Positions 1-8,353 of a stretch of 64,000 nucleotides of DNA are shown here, piece after piece (the first letter of the stretch is position 1; each line of letters opens with the position of its first letter). Position numbers and translations under genes: made by a program. The stretch is from Serpula lacrymans var. lacrymans S7.9 (Eukaryota > Basidiomycota > Agaricomycetes > Boletales > Serpulaceae): contig NW_006763295.1 of NCBI RefSeq assembly GCF_000218685.1, forward strand, positions 930,857 to 994,856. Direction: 5' to 3'. Under the pieces are notes generated by a model, which saw nothing but the letters and a program-made list of their open reading frames with translations, did not search any database and was not told the origin of the DNA.

Positions 1-316
1 TTTTTGACATGACGGACAGTTGCTTACGCTGTATAAATCTCTCTTTAAGGATAGCCCAACAATGCTTGCTCTTGACTATGCAGGCAGACTCCCGGGCAAT
101 GATAGAATCATCTTCTTCTCCGGTGAGGTCCGGTGAGCTTCGGACATCATTGTGAGAGCCATATTGTGGCAAGGCGCGGTAAATGGAGATAGGAGAGTTT
201 GTGAGAGCGAACGACGTAAGCAGGCTTTGTGCAGCCGCCGTGGCATCAGGAGATGGTATGTGGGTAGACCTCTGTTGCTGATTATTTTTGTTTGGTGAAG
301 ACTTGATGGGAGACAT
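1..316 (-). CDS. Hypothetical protein, N-terminal part, runs off the left edge
   Basis: An open frame on the minus strand starts at an ATG (316) with the context MSPIKSSPNKNN and stays open for about 105 codons to the window edge. The start is polar and rich in Ser, Pro and Gln. A more ordered stretch follows near the edge (CWAILKERFIQRKQ). A good splice donor (GTAAGC) lies near position 21, so the exon may end there. The promoter would lie to the right, in the gene-free stretch before the retroelement nest. I do not recognise the family and no domain is visible. The exon is supported only by the long open frame, sensible composition and the donor. Confidence 0.45.
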   Translation of the reverse strand, partial: MSPIKSSPNKNNQQQRSTHIPSPDATAAAQSLLTSFALTNSPISIYRALPQYGSHNDVRSSPDLTGEEDDSIIARESACIVKSKHCWAILKERFIQRKQLSVMSK

Positions 317-1698
317 AGACACTTGTCCTTTTTCCTTTCTTTTATCGGCTGTTTCAGGCGGTGGAGGATACAGTGCTATGTAAAGTAACTGGCGGATATG
401 TGATCTGCACTGACAGTGAGGAACAGTAACCACTACACGATATATACGCAAGCAAAAATTGACGCACACGGAAGGCCTGAGGTTTAGTGAGCGAAGCTGT
501 TCGAGCGTTTGAATCCCTGACTCATATTGGCCTTCCTCGAAGCAAGTATCCACAAGATCACGTTGATTTCGCGACATTTCGCGACCTTCCTGACTTCCAG
601 CGACCGAGTGTGGATATGCCATTTTGTTGGTTTTTATGGTTGACAAACAAGTAACAGATAACAGACAGTCCATACCGGAAAATCGCGTACAGCCAGCCAC
701 CCAGATGTGTACACAGCCAGACATTTTCGTTCAGCCCGGCAAATGCCACTTTGAAGTGAGCCCGGATTCATCCGCTACTGAGCATGTTTCGGGAGGGCCG
801 CTCCTCAGTCCATATGTTGCCCCACCAGCACAGATCCAAAATGTAGTAATTGAATTCAATCCGTTTCTCCAGCAATCAGTATTGATAAGGCAATATCTTC
901 CCATGTACTAGCTCATGGTGTTTTCCATAGTATTAATAGCACAGTTTTCATTCTGCTCGCACTACAGAAAATACACATTATTCTAAAGACTAGCAGCCAT
1001 TAAATCCATCAGAATGGGCTCTGTAACACCTGCACTTGAATGACTACCTAAAATATCTTCCGATGAAGCACTCTCTTCAATTTGACTGCGCACAGGCATC
1101 TTGCGATTGGATTTGGCGTTGTCCAGGCAAATTGTTTCCATAATGTACCTTACAAGTATTACAGCATCGCCCTCCGGGCACCCCTGGCACCGACAACGAT
1201 ATTGAAGTGGGCATGTAAGCTCGAATCAAAGTGACATGAATTGCATTGACAAGATTCAGTCGTCTGCTAAGGCACTAACGTCACATGATCACCTGTGACT
1301 TTCTTGTATATATCTAATTGCACGCACAAAACCTTATTTTTGTCTTAAAAAATTGCACAGAAAGTTTTGCAGCTTGATTCCGCCCATCTCTGTCCCAGCC
1401 GATTGTCAGAAATATGCAATGTGCAGTTGCCATTAAGAAAATGGAGTCGGACACAGTGTCACAACAAGCATGGATTTGAGTGGGTCACAGGTTGGCACAG
1501 ATCACGTGGTGTGTGAGCCCTACCTTAAAGTGCAAGTATTGGCGTGCAAAACATACAGTCATAAAGAAATATTCAGTGCAAACAACCTGTGCCATTTCCA
1601 GTGTCAAATTGTGAATGTGAGACTTGGTAACCTACGGTACCAGGAATATAAAGCACCATATGAGTTCACCAATGGAGCCAAAGAAAACAATAAATTAC
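317..1698. other. Gene-free stretch
   Basis: Short open frames exist on both strands, but none has convincing composition, splice sites or family resemblance. A TATA-like tract lies near 1304. I see nothing else that I can support. Confidence 0.5.
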
Positions 1699-1856
1699 TC
1701 ACTGCTTCCACTCCGACATTTTCATGTTATTTCCTTGCAACTTCAATCCCTTTTTGAACCAATCATCTAATTTCCCCCAAAAATCTTCACCTTCAGCTAC
1801 CTGCCCTCCCATTCTCTTGCATTTCTTTGTAGCTGGCTCAGTAATATCTTGATCAG
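1699..1856 (-). pseudogene. Fragment of an agaric-type hypothetical protein
   Basis: The minus strand reads as a short protein-like segment containing GGQVAEGEDFWGKLDDWF and ending in SEWKQ followed by TGA or a GTGAGT donor. The pattern GGxVAxGxDFWxKxDxWF is one I associate with multicopy hypothetical proteins of Agaricomycetes. There is no start codon, and no continuation was found on either side. It is best read as a decayed fragment left by a mobile or multicopy gene. The resemblance is from memory and was not searched. Confidence 0.3.
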
Positions 1857-2109
1857 TTGTCCTGCCCGCTTCCTTCTCAGGTGCTGCATTTTCAATTAAT
1901 TGTAAGTTCTCAAAGCCAAAACAACGCTAGAACAATGTCAGTTACCTGCCTTATAAACATGATACATACTACGTACCAACAGAGCAATGTGATTTGTGAA
2001 GCTCCCATCCAAGTCGTCGCTCCAAATCTCTTATATTTCATTGCTGAGCTATAGGTAAACTCAGCAAGAGTTACTGCCTTCTCACCAATGATACTGTTTT
2101 GGATCTGGA

Positions 2110-2488
2110 TGTAACAACCAAGAGTTATTTACTCTGGCGCACACAGGAACACACTATAAAGAAGATGATGGGGAGTGGTTAGTTGTGCTAGACAACAGGA
2201 GGACTCGCTGAGTCCTTCCCCATGTATTGCTCTTGTATATATACTAAAATACATGAGGTACTGTACAGTTGTAAATAAAGTTTAAAGTCCAATGTCTAGC
2301 ATGTGACCGGTCACATGATGAGTCTAGACACTGGTCAGGTGATGTGTCACATGACTGGTCATGTGACTATGAAAAGTCAAAAATGTAAAGTAAAGTAAAT
2401 GGTCACATGACTGGTCATGTGACTTGGAAAATCAAAGTAGAAGTACAAAAGTGAAGCGTAAGTAGGTGCTGGTATGTCAATTGTAACA
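2110..2488 (-). repeat. Solo LTR of the element C family
   Basis: The segment begins TGTAACA and ends TGTAACA on the plus strand, so the sense LTR on the minus strand reads TGTTACA...TGTTACA. It is flanked by a perfect 5-bp direct repeat, CTGGA at 2105-2109 and 2489-2493. Its 3' part, including the hairpin GGACTCAGCGAGTCC and the end CTCTTGGTTGTTACA, matches the LTR at 2861-3207. No internal region remains, so this is a solo LTR left by recombination. It holds three palindromic blocks with GTCACATG-type arms (2300-2317, 2346-2367, 2402-2423). Confidence 0.8.
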
Positions 2489-2860
2489 CTGGATGTCTCA
2501 GTAAAAGCTGTTATTCATGAGAAGAAAACAGGGCTTACATCCAGTCAAAAATTGTTTCGGACACTTGAGCAGATATCTTTGATCCTTGATCCCAGCAAAC
2601 GTTCATGAGCGGGGTTTCCAAAGACATTATTAAACCGGAGATTGTCTTTTTCTTTCCGTAGAACTTTCTATCTCTTCATCAATATCTTGATATCTTGCTT
2701 TAGATAATAGATCAACAAACCTCAACATCTATATTCATAGATTGATAAGAAGTTCGAGTTGCTTGGTAAATTGCATCTTGTACAATTAACCGGATATTGG
2801 ATATTGCTCTGGTGGCCAGCCATTGTAAGAGAATAAGAACACAATTAATCGGAACATATA

Positions 2861-3207
2861 TGTTACGATACACAATTTTCGGACCTTTAATTTTCATTCT
2901 CCTCTTTCTCACGCTGCGCTGCCTTCCTTCTTATTTTAGCTACAAGTATCTCACGCAGTAGAGCTGGTCACACGGGCTGTGCCCATGACATCATCAGCCA
3001 CTGCCTTCATCAACTGTATAGTACATATGTACATACAAACCTGTAGTAGTATATATACCCCAATAGATCAAGGAGACTCCTCAGCGAGTCCTCCTGTTGT
3101 GTCCTCACAACTAACTTGTTGAAGCCCAAAGGGTAACCACTCCCACACCATCATCTCTATAGCTTGTCTGAGTTGTGCGCCAGAGTAACAAACTCTTGGT
3201 TGTTACA
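2861..3207 (+). repeat. 5' LTR of decayed element C
   Basis: The LTR starts TGTTACGATACAC and ends TTGGTTGTTACA. Its start matches the sequence that follows the purine tract at 5977-5987, and its end matches the solo LTR at 2110-2488. A TATA-like run lies near 3050. The bases flanking it (ATATA and TTAGG) do not form a target duplication, as expected for the 5' LTR of a fuller element. It differs clearly from its 3' partner, so the element is old. Confidence 0.7.
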
Positions 3208-3470
3208 TTAGGACTCACTCTTTCTACTCTCTCGTGCATTGTGCAAACCTGGATCCCAGGGTTAAGGGGATAGTATTATTGTTTGGGAATATCCCGCATA
3301 GCAGATAGGTGCACTCCTAGCAACGGCCTTGTAGTGCTTTGGGAGAAGAGACAATAATTTTGATACGCGGCCCCCAGCGTGAAGGGGAGTACTTTAGCTC
3401 AGCAATAGTGTGGAACTATTGTTGATTAGAATTTACATACAAATCTTCTCTTTCTCTTTCCTCTGACCAG

Positions 3471-3560
3471 GCCAGGCACTTGCCTCCGCCAGTCTGGAGA
3501 AGGGTTGACAGCTTAACGAGTGGACCACCCCCTGACAACCACTCGGACCAGGGTTTATTA
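3471..3560 (+). promoter_or_regulatory. Conserved leader block shared by elements C and A
   Basis: A block with GGCACTTGCCTCCGCCAGT, then a GAAG-rich stretch, TGACAGC, TTAACG and CCACTCGGACC occurs here between the 5' LTR and gag of element C. A close relative occurs at 6744-6835 in element A. The two elements are otherwise diverged, so the block probably has a job in the RNA such as packaging, translation or priming. The role is inferred. Confidence 0.45.
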
Positions 3561-3710
3561 CAAATACTTTTTTATATACCTTTTCAAATACTATAGTGTG
3601 TGTAGTCGGAGATTGAGATCCGATACTCAGCAGGGAAGAGGTAGATCCGCAGATAGCAAGTGGGGACCCCCTGTTACATTTTTTTTACCTTACCAAGAGA
3701 ACAAGTTGAC

Positions 3711-4150
3711 ATGTTGTCGCAACAACAACCCAACATCAATGCTCTGTTGCACAACATGCGTGCACAGATTTTGGCGTTGACCACGCAATTCGCCGAGCTG
3801 CAGGCACATCCCCCTGCAGCAACCCCCTCGGTCGAGAAGAAGTTCAATAAGAAAGTCGAAGTCGTCGCTGACCCTGGCGCCTTTGAGGGAGACAGAGCAT
3901 GATTAGCCGAGTGGTGGATCAAGCTCCAAATTTGGGTCAAAGCAAACTGGGATGCGTTTGCTGATGACTTTGAGGTAGCAACTGTGGTACTATCTCAATT
4001 AAAAGGACCTGTGGCGGGTTGATACGCCCAAGTTAGAATGCAGGAGTGCTACACCGCGGGAGTGTGGCCTGTCTGGGACTATCTCAAAGTCGAGATCAAA
4101 AAATATTTTAAACTGCAAGCTGAGCATGACTGGGCGCTGTCATGCACCAA
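3711..4150 (+). pseudogene. Decayed gag of element C
   Basis: Translation from the ATG at 3711 gives a Gag N-terminus with an NMRAQILALTTQFAEL helix and VADPGAFEGDRA. The same frame continues past a TGA at about 3900 with LAEWWIKLQIWVKANW, then past another TGA at about 4020 with YAQVRMQECY. The AEWWxKLQxWVxAN and LSxLKGPVAG patterns are typical of the retrotransposon Gag domain in fungal Ty3/gypsy elements. The stops sit where Arg (CGA) is likely, which fits CpG-to-TpG decay. The zinc knuckle and Pol are missing. Confidence 0.65.
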
Positions 4151-5987
4151 AGTTGATTGGTAGCATGGACAGGTGTCAATAACGAAGCGAATATTCAAAA
4201 AGACTCGCCTTTGCGCCACACAGGCACAGTGCCACGTGGAATAGTAATTAATATTGCTTTTTTTGAACTTGTGGCTGATCAGCATTACCTCTATTAGGCA
4301 ATCCAGTCACACTCACCTTTGCTTTCCATTCGGTTCTTTCCACATTTCGGCATTTCGGCAAATTTTTGCATTGCCACTGGCTACACATTGCATTGCGCCC
4401 TCGTTTTTGTTGTTTTCTTCACTTCCCTTCCTTTGCCTAGCCCCACCATGGGTCCTTTACTCTTGTTTTTATTCTCACCCAACGGTTGTTTCTGGATCCC
4501 CATTTTAGTTTACCTCCTCGTCACCTCCACCCTCCTCCTCCTCATCTTCTTTGCTCCCCCACCATTTCTGATGTCACCACTTCCTATCCGCTTCCGTCGC
4601 CGATCCGTTGACTACCACGTGCCACTGCTGATATTAGCAAAGCCCCGGTAGCCAGTTCAAATAGGGCAACAGGTCCATCTTTATGACGTCGATCTACCAT
4701 CATATACTATCAAAACATCGGTCACTCGTCTTGCCTGGTTGGAGTGTGGGTGGGTAGTTTTTGAGAGGTTCATCCCCTTGCGTCGCCCATGTTCATTGCT
4801 GTCCCATTCACTTGGGTACACTTATCTTTTGTCCATCGTCTTCGCTACAGCTACACCTACCACACGCTGCCTGGGACTCACTTGTTCCAAATTGGAACTA
4901 CTCCTCTCCCTCCCTCGTTTGATCAGGTGGTCCAACACAACCAGTCCATTGGTAAGGCCATGGAACTGTCGGATTTGGACTAGGTGGTGGACCGGTGGCT
5001 CCAGTTTCTTTTTCTTCAGCAGAACATTCATTTACAGTGCGATTATTTTTGATTTTTGAATCATTTTTATGGACACATATTTTTTTAGAATGCCTGACTG
5101 ACAATAAAGGAACTGTGTTGATACTGATAGTGTTTTGCCTTGCCCTTTTTTTTACTGCATCTTCCCATGACATCATGATTTTCCTGCTCTCTTTTTGCTA
5201 TTGGACTTTACTTTATGGCTGTACAAACCTGTGACATTACTCACAGCATTCATTGTTCTATCTCTTTCTTTTCCTTTTTTAGACAATCTTATCCTGTACT
5301 ACCTACGCAGGATTCGTCAGCATACATTCCTTCCTTCATGTTCTTTCTCATTCTTTTTGCACAGCTATACTGTGCATAGCCTACTTTTCTTTTACTATAT
5401 AAACCCCTGTATTTTACCTTGTAAAAAAAAAAAAAACAAGAACTCCAATCCAGACTTCTTCTCTACTCTCAAGTTCACTAATCTGCTACTTGTGATCCAG
5501 TGTGGTCACAACACTTCCCACTTTTACCACTGTCAACTGCTGTCATTGTCACTTCCCACTTTTGAAGTCATTGTCATCCCTTTCGATTAGAGTCCTTCTG
5601 AGCACTATAGTTTGTGCGTCAGGAGCCTGCTATCACTGGGAACCTCGTCACCTCGTCATCCTCGTCGTTCTCAAACCTACCTTGTGCTACCATTAGCAAG
5701 GTAGTGCTCGTCTATACTCGCCACAAAGCACCTATCTTCCTATAAATTCAACTATCCCTCCTCCTCAAAACCCACACTCATACACCTCTGGGTTTTACTT
5801 TGAAGGATCTTTATACATACCACCCCATGAACAACCAGACCACTCCACTGTTCTAGGAGGCAAAGCCCATAAACAAGTTCCGTGGAATCTGGGAGGATTG
5901 TGTGTTAGTTTGTTTTTGTGTGTGGTTTTCTAACAGCAGTTCTCATCATCGACATCGCCTGGAAGTCAAGCCTTAGGAGGGGGGTAG
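4151..5987 (+). other. Degenerate internal part of element C
   Basis: This stretch is pyrimidine-rich and broken by stops in all frames. No protease, RT or integrase motif can be read, so pol appears deleted or decayed. It ends in a purine tract (AGGAGGGGGGTAG, about 5975-5987) directly before the 3' LTR, as expected for a polypurine tract that primes second-strand synthesis. The Leu/Phe-rich translations near 4250-4650 come from base composition and are not called as genes. Confidence 0.5.
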
Positions 5988-6060
5988 TGTTACAAAAACA
6001 CAATTTTTGGACCTTTAAAATTTCATTCTCCTCTTCAACTTTCTGTTGTAGTTTTCACAC
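5988..6060 (+). repeat. 3' LTR of element C, interrupted by element A
   Basis: It starts TGTTACAAAAACAC directly after the purine tract and matches the start of the LTR at 2861 and the inverted LTR ending at 22349. It stops at TTTTCACAC where element A begins. The homologous sequence resumes after the target duplication at 21249 (CTGTGCCATG) and is broken again at about 21259 by LTR D. The copy at 22077-22349 shows the uninterrupted order (TTTTCACACATTATGCCATG). Confidence 0.7.
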
Positions 6061-6419
6061 TGTCACGATCCTCTTCTCTTACACCCAATACTTCACCTTT
6101 CATCTCCAACTCTGACGTAGAAACACTCATTTCTCCTTATCTTATCACGTAGCCTTCCTTATCTTATCTTCTTATCTCATCATATGACCCTAAGTCACAT
6201 GATCACTTACAAATCATCTTACCAAGCTAAACACGATACATCCTCATGTCTATCAGTCAGCGCCTCATGGCTGACATGAGTTCTTACATATATAAGTAGA
6301 CACTCAACGATGTACATACCTTAGCTTTTGATTTCGTCTTTATACACCTGTTCAACTACTTGCTAGAGATTGACGTTGAGTTGCCTGGTTTCTTCCAGTA
6401 GTGCAACTCAGTCGTTATA
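6061..6419 (+). repeat. 5' LTR of element A
   Basis: The LTR starts TGTCACGATCC and ends CAGTCGTTATA. It matches 20885-21243 apart from one C/T difference at a CpG (TATCACGTAG against TATCATGTAG). A TATA box (TATATAAG) lies at 6289-6296. The end is TA rather than the usual CA; the target duplication fixes this boundary. No tRNA-complementary primer site was recognised after it. Confidence 0.9.
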
Positions 6420-6450
6420 TAATCAAAAGCTAGTAAAGAGCACCTAGTTG

Positions 6451-6717
6451 ATGACAGAAACAAAGGCTATCCTAATCATCATCCTAACCCCCATCATCAT
6501 CATCCTATTCTTCGTTCTACTCAAACTATACATTCGCCTCACCACACCCCTCTCTCAAATCACATCTCCTATCACTCGCCCATCCACCATAATCACTTTC
6601 ATCCAATCATCACCATCTAACTCATCTTTCGAAACCATCCCTCTATCTCCCATCATCCGCCCCCACAATCCCATACTTAGAGAACTTAGTGACGTGGAGT
6701 CGCTAAGATTCTATTAG
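6451..6717 (+). CDS. Small single-pass membrane ORF in the leader of element A
   Basis: An 88-codon frame begins at ATG 6451, only 31 bases after the 5' LTR and well before gag (7111). Residues 5 to about 27 form one strongly hydrophobic helix (AILIIILTPIIIILFFVLLK) followed by a basic residue. The rest is a Ser/Thr/Pro/Ile-rich tail. It is the first ATG-initiated frame on the element RNA, so it could act as an upstream ORF or make a small membrane protein. Its sequence does not clearly match the LTR-encoded membrane ORFs of B and D, but the size and topology are alike. Pyrimidine-rich sequence can give hydrophobic frames by chance. Confidence 0.4.
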   Translation: MTETKAILIIILTPIIIILFFVLLKLYIRLTTPLSQITSPITRPSTIITFIQSSPSNSSFETIPLSPIIRPHNPILRELSDVESLRFY

Positions 6718-6743
6718 CTACAAAAAACTTCTTTATACTTCTT

Positions 6744-6835
6744 ACCGGGCCGGGCACTTGCCTCCGCCAGTAGGAAGAGGGCTGACAGCGGTTAACGCGG
6801 GCCATCATCGAGACAACCGTTCGGACCTCGATTAC
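6744..6835 (+). promoter_or_regulatory. Conserved leader block of element A
   Basis: The block holds GGCACTTGCCTCCGCCAGT, GAAGAGGGCTGACAGC, GTTAACG and CCGTTCGGACC in the same order as the leader of element C at 3471-3560. It lies between the leader ORF and gag. Several short self-complementary segments suggest an RNA structure. The function is not known. Confidence 0.45.
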
Positions 6836-7110
6836 GATACTATTAGAACACTGGTACTATAAATAGATAGTTTACGTACACGCTTAGTGGGGACAGAAGA
6901 GGAACCCATAAGCAGAAGGAAAGACAGAAAAAGGGATCTTCATTAAAGAAGTGTTGATCCAGACTTGTCATCTGGGGAACCTTTTTTGAATGCCCTTTGC
7001 ATCACTATATTCCTACCAGATCCCGATTCTGCCCTATCCCGGGCCAATCAAACAAGAACGAATCACTCCAACCCTATCATTCTTATCACCATCCCCCACA
7101 TCATCCCTGA

Positions 7111-7713
7111 ATGTCTTACGACACATATCGAGAGACCCCGGACATGGCCGAGAGCACCGACATGTCAGATTTGCGGGACGCATTACCGCATATTCAGCCG
7201 CGCGCACCATCGCCGGCAACCAACCAGCAGCAGATGCAGAACCTGCAGAACCTCATCCTAACGGCGGTCAACAACGCAATCGCAGACAACAACGAATTAT
7301 GGGAAGAGAGATTCTCATCGAAAGACGAAGAAGTAAGAGACTTGCGCAGAAGGCTCGCAGAGAGCGAAAGGAGGCAGCCTTCAGGAATGGGCCTGCCACG
7401 CGCACAAGAAGCAGAATTTAGGAAAACGGCATTAGCAAAGCTGGAACCTTATGACGGAGACAAGAAGAAGTTTCGAAGCTTCTCGGAGTCATTAGAACTC
7501 CATTTTAATGCAAATTCGGCATACTTCTCCCGAGAAAGGAACCGGATAAGCTTCGCCTTATCCTATATGAGTATAGGGGCAGCAGCGGCCCTAAGAACAG
7601 AGTGGGTAGAGAGGAGAAAGATCGCAGAAGAAAGGTCAGATGCAGGGGAAATCACCCTCTTAGAGAGCTGGGCTCACTTTGAGAGGACCCTCAAAGACCA
7701 TTTCACTGACACA
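7111..7713 (+). pseudogene. gag of element A, 5' part (split by element B)
   Basis: The frame starts at ATG 7111 and encodes about 201 residues of Gag: a polar N-terminus, a coiled-coil-like segment (EERFSSKDEEVRDLRRRLAE) and the Gag core (LAKLEPYDGDKKKFRSF, then FALSYMSIG). At 7713 element B begins, and a few B LTR codons extend the frame artificially. The target duplication ACACA (7709-7713 and 15960-15964) marks the exact break. Removing B and one duplicate would leave the frame open into 15965-16576, so gag was intact when B arrived. Confidence 0.8.
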
Positions 7714-7891
7714 TGTCAGGCAACAAATACGAAGCTATATAACAAAGCTCAATGTCTGGTCAAGTCCTTCCTTGAAGGCGGTGAATCAGAGTATGAGAAT
7801 GAAGAGTATCGGTAAGAGCGCAAATCCTAACTAATATTGAACTAGAGAACAATACATCGAGTATATACTTCTCTATATAGTGAACGGCGAT

Positions 7892-7933
7892 GGTCAGACC
7901 GAGAAAGGGAACTACTGAGAAAGTGGTCTGACC
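7892..7933. promoter_or_regulatory. Inverted repeat upstream of the TATA box, LTR B
   Basis: Two 9-bp arms, GGTCAGACC (7892-7900) and GGTCTGACC (7925-7933), are perfect inverted repeats with a 24-base spacer. On the LTR sense strand they lie just upstream of GTTCACTATATA. LTR D has the same layout (21683-21722) with both arms changed in a matching way. It may be a dimeric protein site or an RNA hairpin. The same repeat occurs in the other B LTR at 15510-15551. Confidence 0.6.
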
Positions 7934-8126
7934 AGCTAACTAACCAATAAGAAAAAAGGGGGGAAGTGGTCCGATCTATCGTGTTTACTAATCGTATGAG
8001 AAAACATATTGGTAAGGGATATGCGATTGGCTGTATCAGTAAGCCCATGAGAAGGCGCTGATTCACTACCTTCTTTGCTTATCAATATTCCTCCGAAGTA
8101 TTCCCAGACATAGCACTGGATCGTGG

Positions 8127-8306
8127 CTATGTCATCGGGATATCTTCTTGAGGGTCGACAACGAGTCTGCTTCGTTGTAGATACGATAGAACGTGAGTGT
8201 GAAGAGAGAATAAGAAGAAAAATGATAAAAGTAATAAGACACCGGCTGTAATCTCTAGTCCAAGGGCAAGAGGAGTGACGGGGATCGAATCTGCTAACCA
8301 CGACAT
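8127..8306 (-). CDS. LTR (U3)-encoded 59-residue membrane protein, element B 3' LTR
   Basis: A 59-codon frame starts at ATG 8306 (MSWLADSIPVTPLALGLE) and ends at TAG 8127-8129. Residues about 14-36 form one hydrophobic helix (ITAGVLLLLSFFFLFSL), followed by a basic and polar tail (SYLQRSRLVVDPQEDIP). A homologue of 56 codons lies at 21295-21465 at the same place in LTR D. The block PVTPLALGLE is identical there although six of its ten codons differ, all synonymously. In this 3' LTR the ORF sits after pol, upstream of the TATA box. The placement recalls the U3-encoded accessory genes of some retroviruses. The function is unknown; the evidence for coding is the substitution pattern. Confidence 0.65.
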   Translation of the reverse strand: MSWLADSIPVTPLALGLEITAGVLLLLSFFFLFSLHTHVLSYLQRSRLVVDPQEDIPMT

Positions 8307-8353
8307 GACGGGAATGCGATAAGAAAAATTGATTCCTCACATTAGCTCCCCTT

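Larger units (their letters stand above)
7714..8341 (-). repeat. 3' LTR of element B
   Basis: It is a direct repeat of 15332-15959 with about four substitutions. On the sense (minus) strand it starts TGTGAGGAATC and ends GTTGCCTGACA. U3 holds a 59-codon ORF (8127-8306), an inverted repeat (7892-7933) and a TATA box (CTATATAG, about 7873-7880). Confidence 0.92.

Noticed and set aside
3060..3110. Possible hammerhead-type ribozyme in C-family LTRs
   Set aside because: The hairpin lacks the CUGAUGA and GAAA core, so only a plain stem is supported.
2110..3207. A 1.1-kb DNA transposon with long terminal inverted repeats
   Set aside because: The inverted ends are two LTRs of one family in opposite orientation. 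The left one has its own target duplication (CTGGA) and the right one is the 5' LTR of element C.
4254..4651. Two overlapping Phe/Leu-rich frames that look like membrane proteins
   Set aside because: The stretch is pyrimidine-rich on one strand, so all frames look hydrophobic. It lies inside decayed element C and shows no conserved motif.
7842..8340. Longer minus-strand frames (74 and 134 codons) in the LTRs of element B
   Set aside because: They overlap the conserved U3 ORF in other frames, and the matching frames are not kept in LTR D.
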